Shown here: piece after piece, positions 46,393 through 57,944 of the stretch
How positions within the stretch are numbered: the stretch's first letter is position 1
How the letters are laid out: every line of letters begins with the position of its first letter
From: Eurosta solidaginis
Lineage: Eukaryota; Arthropoda; Insecta; Diptera; Tephritidae
Reading direction: 5' to 3'
Assembly (NCBI RefSeq): GCF_040869045.1
Contig: NC_090321.1
Location: 93,788,603-93,852,602 of the forward strand
Length of the DNA: 64,000 nt
Translations under genes and position numbers: made by a program
The notes under the pieces: model-generated
Told to the model about the DNA's origin: nothing
The model's input: only the letters and a program-made list of their open reading frames with translations
Databases searched by the model: none

Positions 46393-47815
46393 GTACACTT
46401 ACTTAAATGGCGCTTAACCGTTGTAACTGTTTTGGCCGTTCAACACGCCGCGTCAGTCGCTTCTCCGCTGGGCGAACTGGCGCCAATTGGTAACACTAAG
46501 GGATAGGATTAAATCGTTTTTCACCTGATCATTCCAGCAAACTAGGATATGTCCAGTAATACTGTAGAGCATCATCTTTGGGTCGCCGCCGTGGTGTGGT
46601 GGTAGCGTCCTACGCCTACTACAACGTAGGTCAGGTGTTCAAGGCTCAGGAAAAGCAACATCAAAATCTTAAAAAAAATTTTTTTTTAATTAGAAACAAA
46701 TTTTGTAAGTGGAATCGCTCGTTGACAATGATTGGCCAACTTTTCGAATGTATTTCTGATATGAAAAGCTTCTCAGCGAAAAATCATCTACTTGCAGATG
46801 CCACTCGGAGTCGGCATAAAACATGGAGGTCCCGTACCGCTATTTTAAACGAAACAATGTAGCACGACAAAACTTGGAAGAGAAGCTCGGCCTAAATCTC
46901 TTTGGAGGTTATCCTCTCCTGTATTTTTCATCTTTCTACTACTACTACTGAGTCCATTGAAGCATTTGGTGGCAACAGTGGTTCTTCGATGGATTCTTAA
47001 GCTGTCGTTGTTGTTTGTGCTAATGCTGGTTCCCAAATAAACGAATTCCTCTGATATTCCGAAGTTATTGCTACTAACCGTGACTTGGTTACCAAGCTGC
47101 AAATATGCAAACGCTTCATGAAAGAATGTACTTCGTATGGCCTTTATACCCATCAAATCAAATTTTCCGCTTGTTTTTCCATTTTGAAGTTAGCTGAACT
47201 AACGGCGCGTGTGTTCAGGTAGATGACATCAATGTCATCAGCATACGCAAGTAATTGCACCATTTTATAGAATATATTGTTTATTGTTCCAGATTGGTTA
47301 AGTTCTACAGCTTGTATTCCTTACTCCAGCATCAAATTAAAGCAATTACACGATAAGGGGATATCCCTATGAAATTTCGTTTAGTTTCGGACGGCTCTGA
47401 GAGGTCTCTCTCAATTCTGGCTAAGAGTGGCGTGTGGTAAATATTTGGTAGATCGATTTCCGCACCGATAGTAAGAAGGTGGATTCCGCTGTAGTTCGCG
47501 CCGTTTACAGGTTCCCTGTTCTTGTGGACTGGACGGATTCAGTCAGGGTTGCATTCGTCCGACCATATTTTGCATAAAGGTTGATGCATATGGCTTACCA
47601 GCTCCTCACTGTCGCATTTGAATAGCTGCGCAGGTAATCTTTCCGCGCCCGATCCCTCATCCTTTTTAAATCTAGTTATTCTGACTTCATCATAGTCGGG
47701 TGCCAAAACATGAGCTCCATAGCCATCGATTGCGTGATCCGGTTTACCATCATCCCCAGGCGTTTTGTCACTGTATCCATTTAAGAGCACAGAGAAATGC
47801 TTCCTCATAATCTAA
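46393..47815 (-). mobile_element. RTE-type LINE relic split by a SINE
   Basis: On the minus strand, 47,815-46,936 reads scrambled RTE fragments: GYGAHVLAPDYDEVR-type linker, GSGAERLPAQLFKCDSEELV, DLSEPSETKRNF, then FVYLGTSISTNNN. After the SINE, 46,572-46,393 is the RTE 3' tail (GGCCAAAACAGTTACAACGG and a TAAG-like end). About 400 bp expected between FVYLGT and the tail is missing, so a deletion preceded or accompanied the SINE insertion. Many stops are present. Confidence 0.75.
46580..46928 (+). mobile_element. tRNA-derived SINE, copy 4
   Basis: It begins GGGTCGCCGCCGTGGTGTGG and ends GGAGGTTATCCTCTCCTGTA. CATCTTT at 46,573-46,579 is repeated at 46,929-46,935; the undisturbed RTE tail elsewhere (19,510-19,535) reads GAGCATCATCTTTCATTCGC, confirming the insertion point. 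The B box is mutated. Confidence 0.85.
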
Positions 47816-48389
47816 GTACCTACTTTTATGGACATCGGTTGCCAATTCACCCTTTGCCATGGGATGAAAACCTTCCGTCGTCGCCAAATTTGTATGGTAA
47901 AATTTGAGTGGCTAGCTCCTATCACTCACTTTCTGCCTCTACTTTTTTATTGTATTCGGTACGTCGTGGTTTAGTTTTCATATGTGACGGTTTTGCCTAT
48001 TCCAATACCCAGATCGAAGTAAACACAGAGTAAGGCGGGTGACTTGAGGTAGGTTTTGGTCCTTCTCCATAACAGATGATATTGTCCATATTCACGGCAT
48101 TCACTGCCGGCCAAAGAACTGCCAGATCTCTTTGGCGGTCGTTCATAGCTCATCAGTACACTGCGGACCAAATGTCCATTAAAAAAAGTTTTTCAAAATT
48201 AAATATGCTAAAAAACTGCATACACGAAATGTTTCTGAATTACTAATTTATTCAGAAAATGGCTTGATGTTGAGTAACGAAGATCTAATTGTACTCCATT
48301 TTTAGCTCCTGCTTCAGAAGATAGACATAGCTCATAAGTGCAAATGTAACTGAGTTTTCTAAACCCCGTTCTTAAAGATAAATACCCTG

Positions 48390-48712
48390 TACTCGCAGAA
48401 GAGGAAAGCATTATCCCTAGGGAGACGCACGTCACTCTATCTCAACTTCGATCTGGATACTGTAACAAGTTAAATACTTACCTATCCAGAATCAACCCTG
48501 ACATACATAATGTTGCTTCGTGTCCCCATATGACACCAACCATCCTTTTAATTGCTATGTGGAACCAACGTCTCTAACATCCCTCTCACTCTGGTCCACC
48601 CCTGTTGAAACTGCAAGTTTCCGTGGACTCCCGTTAAAGGATATTGATGCGAATTTGTGAGTGGTGGCACCTATTGGATGGGGCGAAGCACTGCTATAAC
48701 AACAATAAGGAA
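48390..48712 (+). pseudogene. Jockey-type LINE C-terminus and 3' tail
   Basis: The frame from 48,395 gives THVTLSQLRSGYCNKLNTYL followed by an SRINPDI segment and, after shifts, SLWSTPVETASF-like and LPLKDID-like pieces. These are the residues after RNase H in Jockey-group LINEs of flies. It ends in CTATAACAACAATAA, a LINE-like tail. Only the last ~100 codons survive. Confidence 0.7.
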
Positions 48713-49690
48713 ACTGGGCCTTTACGGAATTAAAGAGAAAATACGGATTGTGGGGTTGAGTCTAGTTAAAGTGCACCGTGATGGGTTGTATTTAGAATTT
48801 AAATGTTAGGTTATGGTTTTGTCTTGTTTCTTGAATTTTTGGAAATGTTCCTTCTCCCCGATGCCTCAGTAACAGGTGCATAAAATGGCTACAAAAGTAC
48901 GTAAAATAAAATATGTGTTTGTGCATACATACATATCTGCGGCAATAAGAAAAAAGATATGATTTGGTTAAAGGTTAAAGGATGGGTAATGGATAAATAG
49001 CACCAGCAGTAATATAAAGTAACAGCTGCCACTTTTCTACAATAATTCACAATTTTCGGAATACAAGATGAGCTACAGATGCTTGAGTTAACCTTCCACT
49101 TTAAACGATGAGATAAGGAGTGTTAACAGAAATAGGTATGCACGTGTAGGGTAAGTGGAGTTATTTTAAATAAATACAGTATGGCCTCGCCTCAAACGAC
49201 GTACCCGTATCATGACGCCGAAGAATATAAATCTACAGCCAATTCGCGAAAACTCGAAACATTTTAAGTAAAACCTACATACACTGCTACTTAAATAAAA
49301 GCGATACCAAAGTAAGAAAACAAATACACATAAAGAAACTATCACTATTTGTTCGATACACATTGTTCTAAGATAAAATTTAATATATGGGACCTTTCAC
49401 CACATCAGACCCCTTTGAACTAATAACCAAATTCCATATTGCACCTACCAAAAACGTTGACAAATGTTCAATTAAGGCTACTCCATTATAGTTTAAAATT
49501 TTTTTACATTTGGATATTGGGACGAAGTCGTAAGCTCAGATCCAAGTATAAACAAGATAATTTAAAAAATCTTAAAACTCGTTATCGAAGTTGTAAAGAT
49601 TTTTATGAAGTTTTCTTTTTTACAAACATAATGTTTTCATAATTCGAAACAAACCTCAAGCTCTTTGGAGTTATGTACGGCTTACAGCAA
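48713..49690. other. Unique-looking DNA
   Basis: No supported feature. The frame at 49,166-49,363 (minus) is hydrophobic/aromatic but short and isolated. Confidence 0.4.
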
Positions 49691-49699
49691 ACATTTTAA

Positions 49700-50400
49700 C
49701 TTTAAAAGGAATGGCGTCGCGAGCGTTACTGGAAAAGTGGAAAAGTTCAATAACATGAGAACCAGAATTTTCGCAAATTTAATTCTTTGCATAAGTATCA
49801 AGCAACATCTTTATATTACAAATTTCGTTAAGAAAAGTTCGTCCTTTTCTTTTATTTCTTACGTTTTATTCGTTTCGCGACTGTAACATTTGGTAAATTT
49901 TCTTTGAAACTGAAGGCTTTATACTTAAATCAAAAATTTTTTTTTAATCAAGCGGGAAAAGGGACAGGATTCAACCATGCCAAGTCCACTAATTTTAGGG
50001 GTACCTACTAATAATTTTTCTATGTAATTCCTCGTTGTCAAGATATTGACCAAAGTTTCGACCTGGATGACCATAAAATATTTTTATTCAATATGGTTAT
50101 CACACACAGGGAGCTTTTCGGACTATGAAGATAGGATGTATTTCGCTTGTATACAACAACCCTTTGTGAAGAGATCGCCTAATATACACCAAAAAAACGT
50201 ATCATGTCGCGAGCGTAACATTTTAAAATGCTTATATGTCCATCAGAGAGGGTTAGGCTGAGTTTTTTCTTTTAGATGCATTTAAAAAGTTCGATATAGC
50301 AAGATGGTTTAGTGTGAAAATTTTACAGTGTTTGGCATGGAAATGATTTCCACACAATTTATGCAATTTAACATGTCGCGAGCGCAACATTTTTCTGTAA
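49700..50400 (+). repeat. CpG-core repeat, right copy (inverted)
   Basis: Motif variants lie at about 49,715 (GTCGCGAGCGTTAC), 49,874 (TTTCGCGACTGTAACA), 50,205 (TGTCGCGAGCGTAACA) and 50,374 (TGTCGCGAGCGCAACA). Spacings of ~158, ~331 and ~169 suggest a ~165-bp period. The body at 49,980-50,170 is the complement of part of 42,365-42,510. These may be the two long inverted ends of one large decayed element or two independent copies. Confidence 0.6.
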
Positions 50401-51173
50401 CCTCTCCTGGGCATTACCAAATAAATTTTTAAATTGTTATTTATCTAATATATTTCTTACTTTTTGAGGTCCTTTTTGTATATAATAATTTAATAGTTTT
50501 ATTTAAAATTATGAAAGTTTAACAAAAAAATGTGGCGCCTGTAATAATGGAAACTTTCAAATGCAGAATATGATACCGTTATATTCTTGGTATCGACATA
50601 ACATTTAACAATATACATACATACAAGTTGTCAAAGAAAGCTCGCTTACCCCGCTTACGGATATAACGTATAACTTCATTTATTTAGGTTTTTTTAACCA
50701 ATTCCTATTGCCGCATGGCTTAAAAAATTATAAAAGAAGGTAGTTTCAAAAAGAATGTCTTCAGAAGATTCGTGTTCGAATTGTAAAAAACACATAACCC
50801 GTTACACCAATTCGGATTTAGTGCGTTAAAAACGTGCAAGCAAATATGTCGCGCTACCAGATTCGCCAATTATTTTTTGTGTAAAGCGCGGTATCCAGTT
50901 TAAAAAAAAAAAACAAACGCAAGAGATTTATTAATTTTCCCCTTGCAAGACAAAGTTGAAGTTTTTTAATTTGAAAATGAAGCGAGTTCAGGGTTTTGTG
51001 CAAATGGTCTAGCATCGTTAAATTGCAAACTTGTGTAGCTTATTTTTTACAATGGACTAACAAAATGCACGGCTATGCATTTGCTACGCCATGGCAATGG
51101 AAAAGTGTAAGGATGACGGAAAGAAAAAAACTGATAAAATCAGCCGAATTACGGGTCAATTCAAACTACATAT
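50401..51173. other. Unique-looking AT-rich DNA
   Basis: No coding or repeat signal could be supported between the CpG-core repeat and the terminal inverted repeat at 51,174. Confidence 0.45.
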
Positions 51174-53758
51174 CGAGCCCTTCCCGCAATTTAAGTGTAA
51201 CCAACAAAAATACAGATATTAGTTTTTTGCTGAAAATCGATAGTTTTGCATGATTTGAATCATCTCCAAATTTTTATAATAGAGAATAGTACCGTTATCA
51301 AGCTAAATCAAAAAGAAATTTTAGTGTAAGTGAATTTTAATGTTTCTTTACTTTTTTTGTGACCGCAAATTGCTACTTACCTCAAAAGTGCTTCTCTGTG
51401 GTATCTTACGAGTAATGTTTATTTTCACTTTTATCGTGTATATTTATATTATTCTCAAAAGCACTTGTTGCAATTATACTGTATATGCATGATTTAAGCA
51501 AGCATTTTGCAAAAAAAAGAAATATGGCTGAAAACGAGAATATATATTTTAGTTTGATACAAATCATTTCTGCTTAAGTTCGTGAAATCCAATAAAATTG
51601 TTGTATTATTTTAATATGGAGCTTTTAAAAAATAAGGTGATTAATTATTTTATATTATCTTTAAAATAAAATAACAAAACTGTTTTTTTATACCAATGAG
51701 CGATCAAGAATAATTCACTGGTGCCATATAGCGATACCGAGTCTGAAAAGACATATTCTGGGGAATTAGAAAACGAGATATGCGCTGGAACAAGGGGGTA
51801 CAAGAAGAAACGAAAACTTCCTAAAAGACTTCGGGGAAAAGACGAAAGCTGTATGAAGTTAAACCAAATCCCTGCGTAGGTAAAAAGTGTGGAAACAAGT
51901 GTTGTGAAAAGCTTAGTGAGCAAGATCGGTTGGTGCTAAATGAGCACTTTTGGGGCTTACGCAACAAGATACGACAAAGAGATTTGCTTCTATCGTGCAT
52001 GACCCGGAAATGCGTCCAAAGGAGAACATCAGATAGCCTTAAAAACAGTGGAGCTATGCATATTTCATTACCTATTACGCAAAGTGTTTTAAAGTTTGTC
52101 AGCTGTTTTTACTGAAAACACTTAAAATTCCCGAAAACACGTTAATATGTGCTAGAAAAAAACATAAATCTTCAAATACCTCTTGCCTCACCAAAAAAAG
52201 ATCTCCTCCCCATAGCAAGTCTGACGAAATAAATGTGGCTCTTTTGAAATCATTCATTGAACACCTACCAGCAGTTCTTTCCCACTATTGTAGGAACAAA
52301 GGTACTAATTTATATCTTCCACAGTACTTTCGAAACGTGCCAACTTTGTATAGGTGTTACACGCAGCACTTGATAAATACAAATCAGGAGCAAGCTAAGT
52401 TATCTCTAAGAGTTTTTCATACCATTTTCAAAAATGAATACCATATAGGCTTCCATTTGCCAAAAAAGGACAAATGCATTATTTGTGAAAAGTATAAGTA
52501 TTCGGACAGAGAATCACAAAACCTTTTACAACAAACTGAGGAACATAAAATGCACATACGGGACAGAGATAAATCAAAAGAAATTTTCTTAGAGGACCAA
52601 AGAAAAAGCAAAAAGAATGGGACGTATATCTGCGCCAGCTTCGACCTTGAAAAAGTATTGAATACACCACACGGAAAAAGCGTAAACCTTTTCTATTCAA
52701 GAAAATATGCCGGATGAAAGGGGGACTCATTCTGATATAAGTCTATATTGTGATAGTTGTGTTGGGGACAACAGTAACAGAGCTATGCAAGCAATGATAA
52801 TATATTTCTTAGAGAAGGCTGCTAACGTAAAACAAATTAAATTAACTTACCTGTTGCCTGGGCATACCATGATGACCGTGGACTCCATACATAGCACTAT
52901 TGAATCTTTTATTCGCGATAGAAATGGTTGGGCTCCAAGTGAATGGTATACAATTATTTCGAACGCAAGAACTATACCAGAAAATTATACATGCATTTTA
53001 ATTCATAATTCGGATTTTAAAGATTGGAAAACCTTTTCTCAAGCTTTGCTTCCAGTTTCAGTTAAAATATCATTTACGTCTTTGCGTTGCGCTATCTTGG
53101 AAAAAAAATCTCCCTTGGTTAAACTACACTATGGTTATTTTGACGATAGCGAAAAAAGGTATACGATCACAACACAATTGTGCGGTCAAGGCGAAATTCT
53201 CTCATACTTAGTAAGGGTCCTGTTACCTTATATGATCACTTCTTACACATTTCATCTTCAAAATATAACGACCTAAAAGCCCTTTGCGAAATGAGTATCA
53301 TACCAAAACAATTTCACTATGAATATATTAGCTTATCCCATACTGGAAAGATAATAGATACATTGCCTGAAACAGGCGAAGATGACTGAATTATTTTGTT
53401 TACAACAATACTGTTTAATATATTGTGTTCAAATTTGGAATTGTATAAGTTTCGTTTAATTTCAAATGTATGTATGTACTAAAAAATTAAAATAATTACG
53501 CCTTTAATCTGAAAAGTATAATTGAATAACTTAAAATTTAAGGCAACCAACAAAATAGTGTTTGGAAAGTGAGCCAACATGACAGCAAAAAAAACGTAAG
53601 TACAGATAACAGGACTTTCGGTAGTAGGCATAAGAAATATTTTATACACATACCAAATTTCATGATAGTAGCTATTTTTTGTCAGAAGATAATTACAAAA
53701 AACCTTCTACTGTGAAATTTATTTTTGTTGGTAACACTTAAATTGCGGGAAGGGCTCG
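51174..53758 (+). mobile_element. DNA transposon with DUF7869-like protein
   Basis: The left end CGAGCCCTTCCCGCAATTTA continues AGTGTAACCAACAAAAATA; the right end, complemented, is the same with one change (38 of 39 positions). ATAT flanks both sides (51,170-51,173 and 53,759-53,762), a 4-bp duplication or, since ATAT is self-complementary, part of the repeats. The 2,585-bp element carries one decayed gene filling 51,837-53,389 and nothing else, the layout of an autonomous cut-and-paste transposon. TSD length and a D-rich RNase-H-like protein make the Sola superfamily a candidate (inference). Confidence 0.85.
51837..53389 (+). pseudogene. DUF7869-like putative transposase, decayed
   Basis: Four blocks in three frames. 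Block 1 (51,837-52,115): Cys cluster CVGKKCGNKCCEKLSEQDR, then EHFWGLRNKIRQRDLLLSC, the N-terminal signature of the family. A shift near 52,105 leads to LLKTLKIPENTLIC, and block 2 runs to 52,717 with HLPAVLSHYC, YCRNKGTNLYLP-type and DKCIICEKYK. A deletion and shift remove perhaps 60 residues before block 3 (52,730-53,210): DISLYCDSCVGDNSNRAM and LLPGHTMMTVDSIHSTIE, the two conserved acidic RNase-H-like motifs. Block 4 (53,210-53,389) ends KYNDLKALCEMSIIPKQFHY. Family recognised from memory; function as transposase is inferred from the flanking inverted repeats. Confidence 0.75.
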
Positions 53759-53762
53759 ATAT

Positions 53763-55152
53763 ATTTCTGTCAGTTTTTATTGACTGGACCCAAAAAGAAC
53801 AATTAAAACTGTGGATATATAACAGTGGCTGTTAACACTACAGAGATCTCCCTTTTAACAGGAAAATCAGATTGGTTGAAAATCTGTGATTTTACAGAAC
53901 ATTGTTAACTTGAAATCAACAGTGTTCATAAAAGTTTGTCCTCTTGACAAAAAACTCCGTTGAATTACTAAATAACTGTTAATTCAAGACCTAAAAACCT
54001 GATTTTTTGATTTTACTAGCTTCATTTCTTTTCGTGTACATTGGGATTTGCTGCATTAAATAATGCGCTGTACCTAGTATGCTCCAGCCTATGTAGTTCA
54101 GATCAAACTTGAAGTGTACTTCAAAACGGACTGCATTGGACTAGAGTGTGGCTATTTGTCTGCATTTGAATAAAGAGACACATCCGCGCCAAGTACTACA
54201 AAGCCGCATTGAATGGCCAAATTGCACTCACCAAGTCTCAACTAGAAAAATAATTTAGTAGCGAAAATGGCGGGATCCGTCAATGCGTTATGTGTTGTGC
54301 TTGCCATTATTGCATTTCAATATAGGAAAATATGACCAGCTTATTTTTGGCATAAACATGTAAACAATATGTAGCATATACATAATATCAATATGTGTGT
54401 AACTGACACAAAAAAAGCTTTGGAAAGTGTGGTTTCATTCCTAGGAAGCGGTACTGAAAATTTTTAATTTGACGAATCCTTTCGAAAATCGGAAATAAAA
54501 CAGACTTATTTTAGGGAAAGTCCAAATTCGTAATTTGTGCAGGATGCGCAATATGAAGGACGATGTAGTTCATGCAGTATCTATTAACAACTCCTGTCGT
54601 GTTGATAAATCCTTACGTACTGAACGTATTGCAAAGGAGCGGTATTATGATTGGTGAAGGGATTGCTTGCTAAAAAATTATAGCTGCCAGCAAATTCCAT
54701 CACAACAAAATTTTGTACTTGTATTCAATAAAGCATTCACTTTGCCACTCATAAAGACTGCAATTTTTCATAAAAATTTTATTTTGGATCTATCACATAA
54801 ACATTAATCAGCACATCACCATCTACATTATAGACCGGACCATTCAGGTTTCGGCCTCACTGGATTGTGATTTTGTGTGGCGAGCTCTAATCCAGCGCCC
54901 AGTTCACTCTGCGCGTATACACACCGCTCTTATCCTCGAATTAGCCCTTGTAACGATTATGTATTTTTACTAGGATGTCGCCTCCCTATATTATCTCACC
55001 ACCAAACTGACAGTCAGTGGCTAACAAGAGGATATTTGGATGCAAGCGTCCGGAAGAAGTGAGCAGCTTGGTTGTGAAGTGCAACCCTTGCAAACGGGCT
55101 GCTAGCGCAATTTTTTGCTGCTCCAACCTAATTTTCAATAATGACGAATTCC
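53763..55152. other. Unique-looking DNA
   Basis: No supported gene; short frames at 54,877-55,351 overlap on both strands and run into the repeat at 55,153. Confidence 0.4.
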
Positions 55153-55395
55153 GTATCTTTAGCAGACGGAGCTCCGGTGACCCCAAGTTTCTTATGGAAC
55201 TAGGTGGTGGGGCGGGATAGCCTAGCATTTTCAATATGGTCATATTAAATCCTTCTTGAAATGGTCGGTCTTGTACCTTAAGGTGCTTGTTAATGGAACG
55301 TACCGGGTCTATATCCGACAAAGGACCATCAACATCGATAACAATCCCCAAAACCTTCGGCGAGTGCCCGCATCGCTACAAAACAACAATAATAT
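55153..55395 (+). mobile_element. (CAA)n-tailed repeat, copy 3
   Basis: TATCTTTAGCAGACGGAGCT, then GGTGACCCCAAGTTTCTTAT, ATATGGTCATATTAAATCC, TCTATATCCGACAAAGGACC and tail AAACAACAATAAT. It is the longest clean copy apart from the one at 63,178. Confidence 0.65.
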
Positions 55396-55992
55396 CCCAC
55401 ATGGTTCCACCCCACAATATGTAGCTATCCACATATTCCGCACAAATATGCATCTGTCCCAAATACATATTGAGAATCACTTACATAACTGGAAGAAGCT
55501 GAGAAGAAAAATAACTACATTGTCAAACATGGTGCTGTGCAGAATGAATGCAACATTATTTCAAGCAAGAAGAAAGCATTAATTCTTTAAAACTGATCTT
55601 TCTCTCTACTTCAGTAATTCCTTTTTCTCATTGCATGGTATTGGCAGCTGACTGGGTAATAGAACGACATCGTTTTTACTTAAAATAAAGGATGGAAAAA
55701 ATATAATAATAATAATTGCCTAATACTCCAAAACCAAGTCTTATTCATTTAGACCTCGTAATAGGTTGACTAAAATCTCAATTGCTTCAGTGGAATTTGC
55801 CCACGGCTTCATTCAGATTCGGGCCTATGTAGATTAAAACTCCAAAGTTTTATACTTATAATGATTTAACACCAACCACAGGTTTATTTTCTCTACTACT
55901 AAGATATTATTTATCAAAAATTCGATTTTTTGTGAACCAGGCAAGCCACGTACTTATTCAATTATTATATAACAATTTATGGTTGTCACACA

Positions 55993-56349
55993 TGTTGTGG
56001 CGAACATTGAGCAGAAGTTATTACTCAACATACGCACGCATATAACTAGAAGACAACAGTGAATACTAGATACATACATAAAGGAGAAATAGATAAGCAG
56101 CTGTTCAAGAAGAATGTTCGCGAAAAGTGTAGACCCTACGATAAATAGGGGACGAGGTAACTGAGAGTATAAAAGCAGAGCAAGCTGAGGAATAATGAAT
56201 CATTTTGATTTTAATCGCTATAATTGAAGAAAGCGAGCAATTGTGATTTACTACTTCCAAAGTAGTGTAAATAAAGAACATTTTGCTATATTGGATATGT
56301 GAGTTATTTATTCGACAGTTCAGATATTCCAACGTTAACGTTGTTAACA
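55993..56349 (+). mobile_element. Probable solo LTR
   Basis: The segment has TG...CA ends (TGTTGTGGCGAACATTG to TTGTTAACA), a TATAAAAG box (56,168-56,175) and an AATAAA signal (56,270-56,275) ~100 bp downstream, the standard LTR arrangement. There is no adjoining gag or pol and no second copy in the window. A target duplication was not recognised, so the exact ends are uncertain. Confidence 0.55.
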
Positions 56350-56435
56350 TCATTTAAAACAAATCGGAGGAGTGAGGTATTTTCGCCCATAAAGGTCCGA
56401 AAATAGAAAAGATTACAAAAAATAAAAATTTAGCA

Positions 56436-56474
56436 AAATGCATCCATGTAATTACAAATTACATGGATGCATTT
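56436..56474. repeat. Perfect 18-bp hairpin
   Basis: AAATGCATCCATGTAATT is followed by a 3-base loop and its exact complement. No other copy was noticed; it may be a decayed short palindromic element or a chance cruciform. Confidence 0.6.
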
Positions 56475-57499
56475 GTAAATAATAGTTTTGAAAACCATCA
56501 AACATGAAACTACCTTTTGATAGGTATTGTTTATTCTGTATTGGTGAATGCCTAGTCATTATCAAACCATTACAATTTTCACACTGCAATAATAGTATTG
56601 AAGCCGAAAATTCTCATATGCTGCGAGGAATGTGAGTGCTTATGAATATATTAGTATATGTATAAACAGCAGGTATTTCAATAGCTTTGCTTTGTTTATC
56701 GTAAAATGTTGCGTGTGTTTTTGACATATTTGGCGAATTTTCATTATTTTTTTCCAATTTGCATCAAGTTACCTCTCTATTCCCTCACTTCTTATACCTT
56801 GCATGTGCATACTACAGGTGTCTTATTTTGTTGGTATGTACCTATGTATATACTTTAGAAACTATTATAAATATGAACCCAGCAGTCCTTCCAACTGGTT
56901 CTTAAATAGCTCAATACTAGTGTATCATCCTGATCAATTAGTTTCATCCCTACTTATTTTTATATAGTGTCCATTAATTCGGCTCCTGCATTAGTATCTT
57001 ACAATAGCATAGGAACTGGAAACTGTTTTGTAACATTTCCGCCATATATTAACATGGATGATTAATGCTAAAAATATACTTCAGAATCTTTTGTAGTAAT
57101 TTTCGTTACCTCTTTTTGAATATTAATAGACATTACAAATTGTCGTACTTCTCCGAATATTTCGCTGAATATAAATCATTGCAAAATTTGCATAATAGCA
57201 GAGCCAACGATAACGCCGTTGATGCCATAAATAAGCTCACAAAAAAATTTGCAGTTTGTTAGAGATTCCATAAATGATTTAGCTTTAGATGATATGCCAG
57301 AATCTGTCTTATAAATACCAGGAACTTCGTTTCGCTGCATTGCAATTCACAAGCATATACCAGTGCAAGGTTTAAAGAATGAGAGGACAACGCACATACA
57401 CGTTTTCAGAAAATTGTTTAATTCATTGCCGATGAGCCATGGTATCCCTGGCCGATCATATAACTTTTTGTCTATAACTATTGCTCTAATAGTTTTAGT

Positions 57500-57928
57500 G
57501 CCTCGATTCAAGTCACAGTTTCTGATGATAACTTCGCATCTACTTCGACTGAAATTCCTGCAACCCGCCTCACTGATCAGATATTAGAGCAAAATAATCA
57601 AGAAAAAACTGCTCCTAGTGCTCTTATCGTAGTCCCGCCTAAGAAATCGATATTTTTGTCGCGTTTCTCTAGCGATACTTCAGTCGAGGACGTGAAGCAG
57701 TACATAACGTCTCGGTTGAAGCCCAGTGAGCTAAATATTCGGAAATTCAAATTTAGAGAAGAAAGAAGTATATCATTTTTTAAAATTGATGTCTCTTGGG
57801 AAAGTTTTGTAACGATTTTAGATAAATATTTTTGGCCGGATGACGCACTCATTCGGGAATTTGTTCGGGAACAACTTCGGAAAACTGTACGAATTCCTCA
57901 AAGTTTTACTCCAGCTTCTAAAAACTAG
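57500..57928 (+). pseudogene. LINE ORF1 protein, C-terminal part
   Basis: The frame reads PATRLTDQILEQNNQEKTAP, then IFLSRFSSDTSVEDVKQYI, FKFREERSISFFKIDV and FWPDDALIREF. This matches the RNA-binding C-terminal domain of CR1-type ORF1 proteins (two-layer fold ending in W-P-x-G/D-x-x-x-R-x-F). The N-terminal part is absent or unrecognisable upstream. Confidence 0.65.
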
Positions 57929-57944
57929 TTTGCGATTCTAGCAC

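Noticed and set aside
47971..48171. 66-codon minus-strand frame upstream of the RTE relic
   Set aside because: Might be more LINE sequence but no motif is recognisable; not assigned.
56168..56175. TATA box of a host gene near 56.2 kb
   Set aside because: The AATAAA signal ~100 bp downstream and TG...CA ends fit an LTR; no open frame follows.
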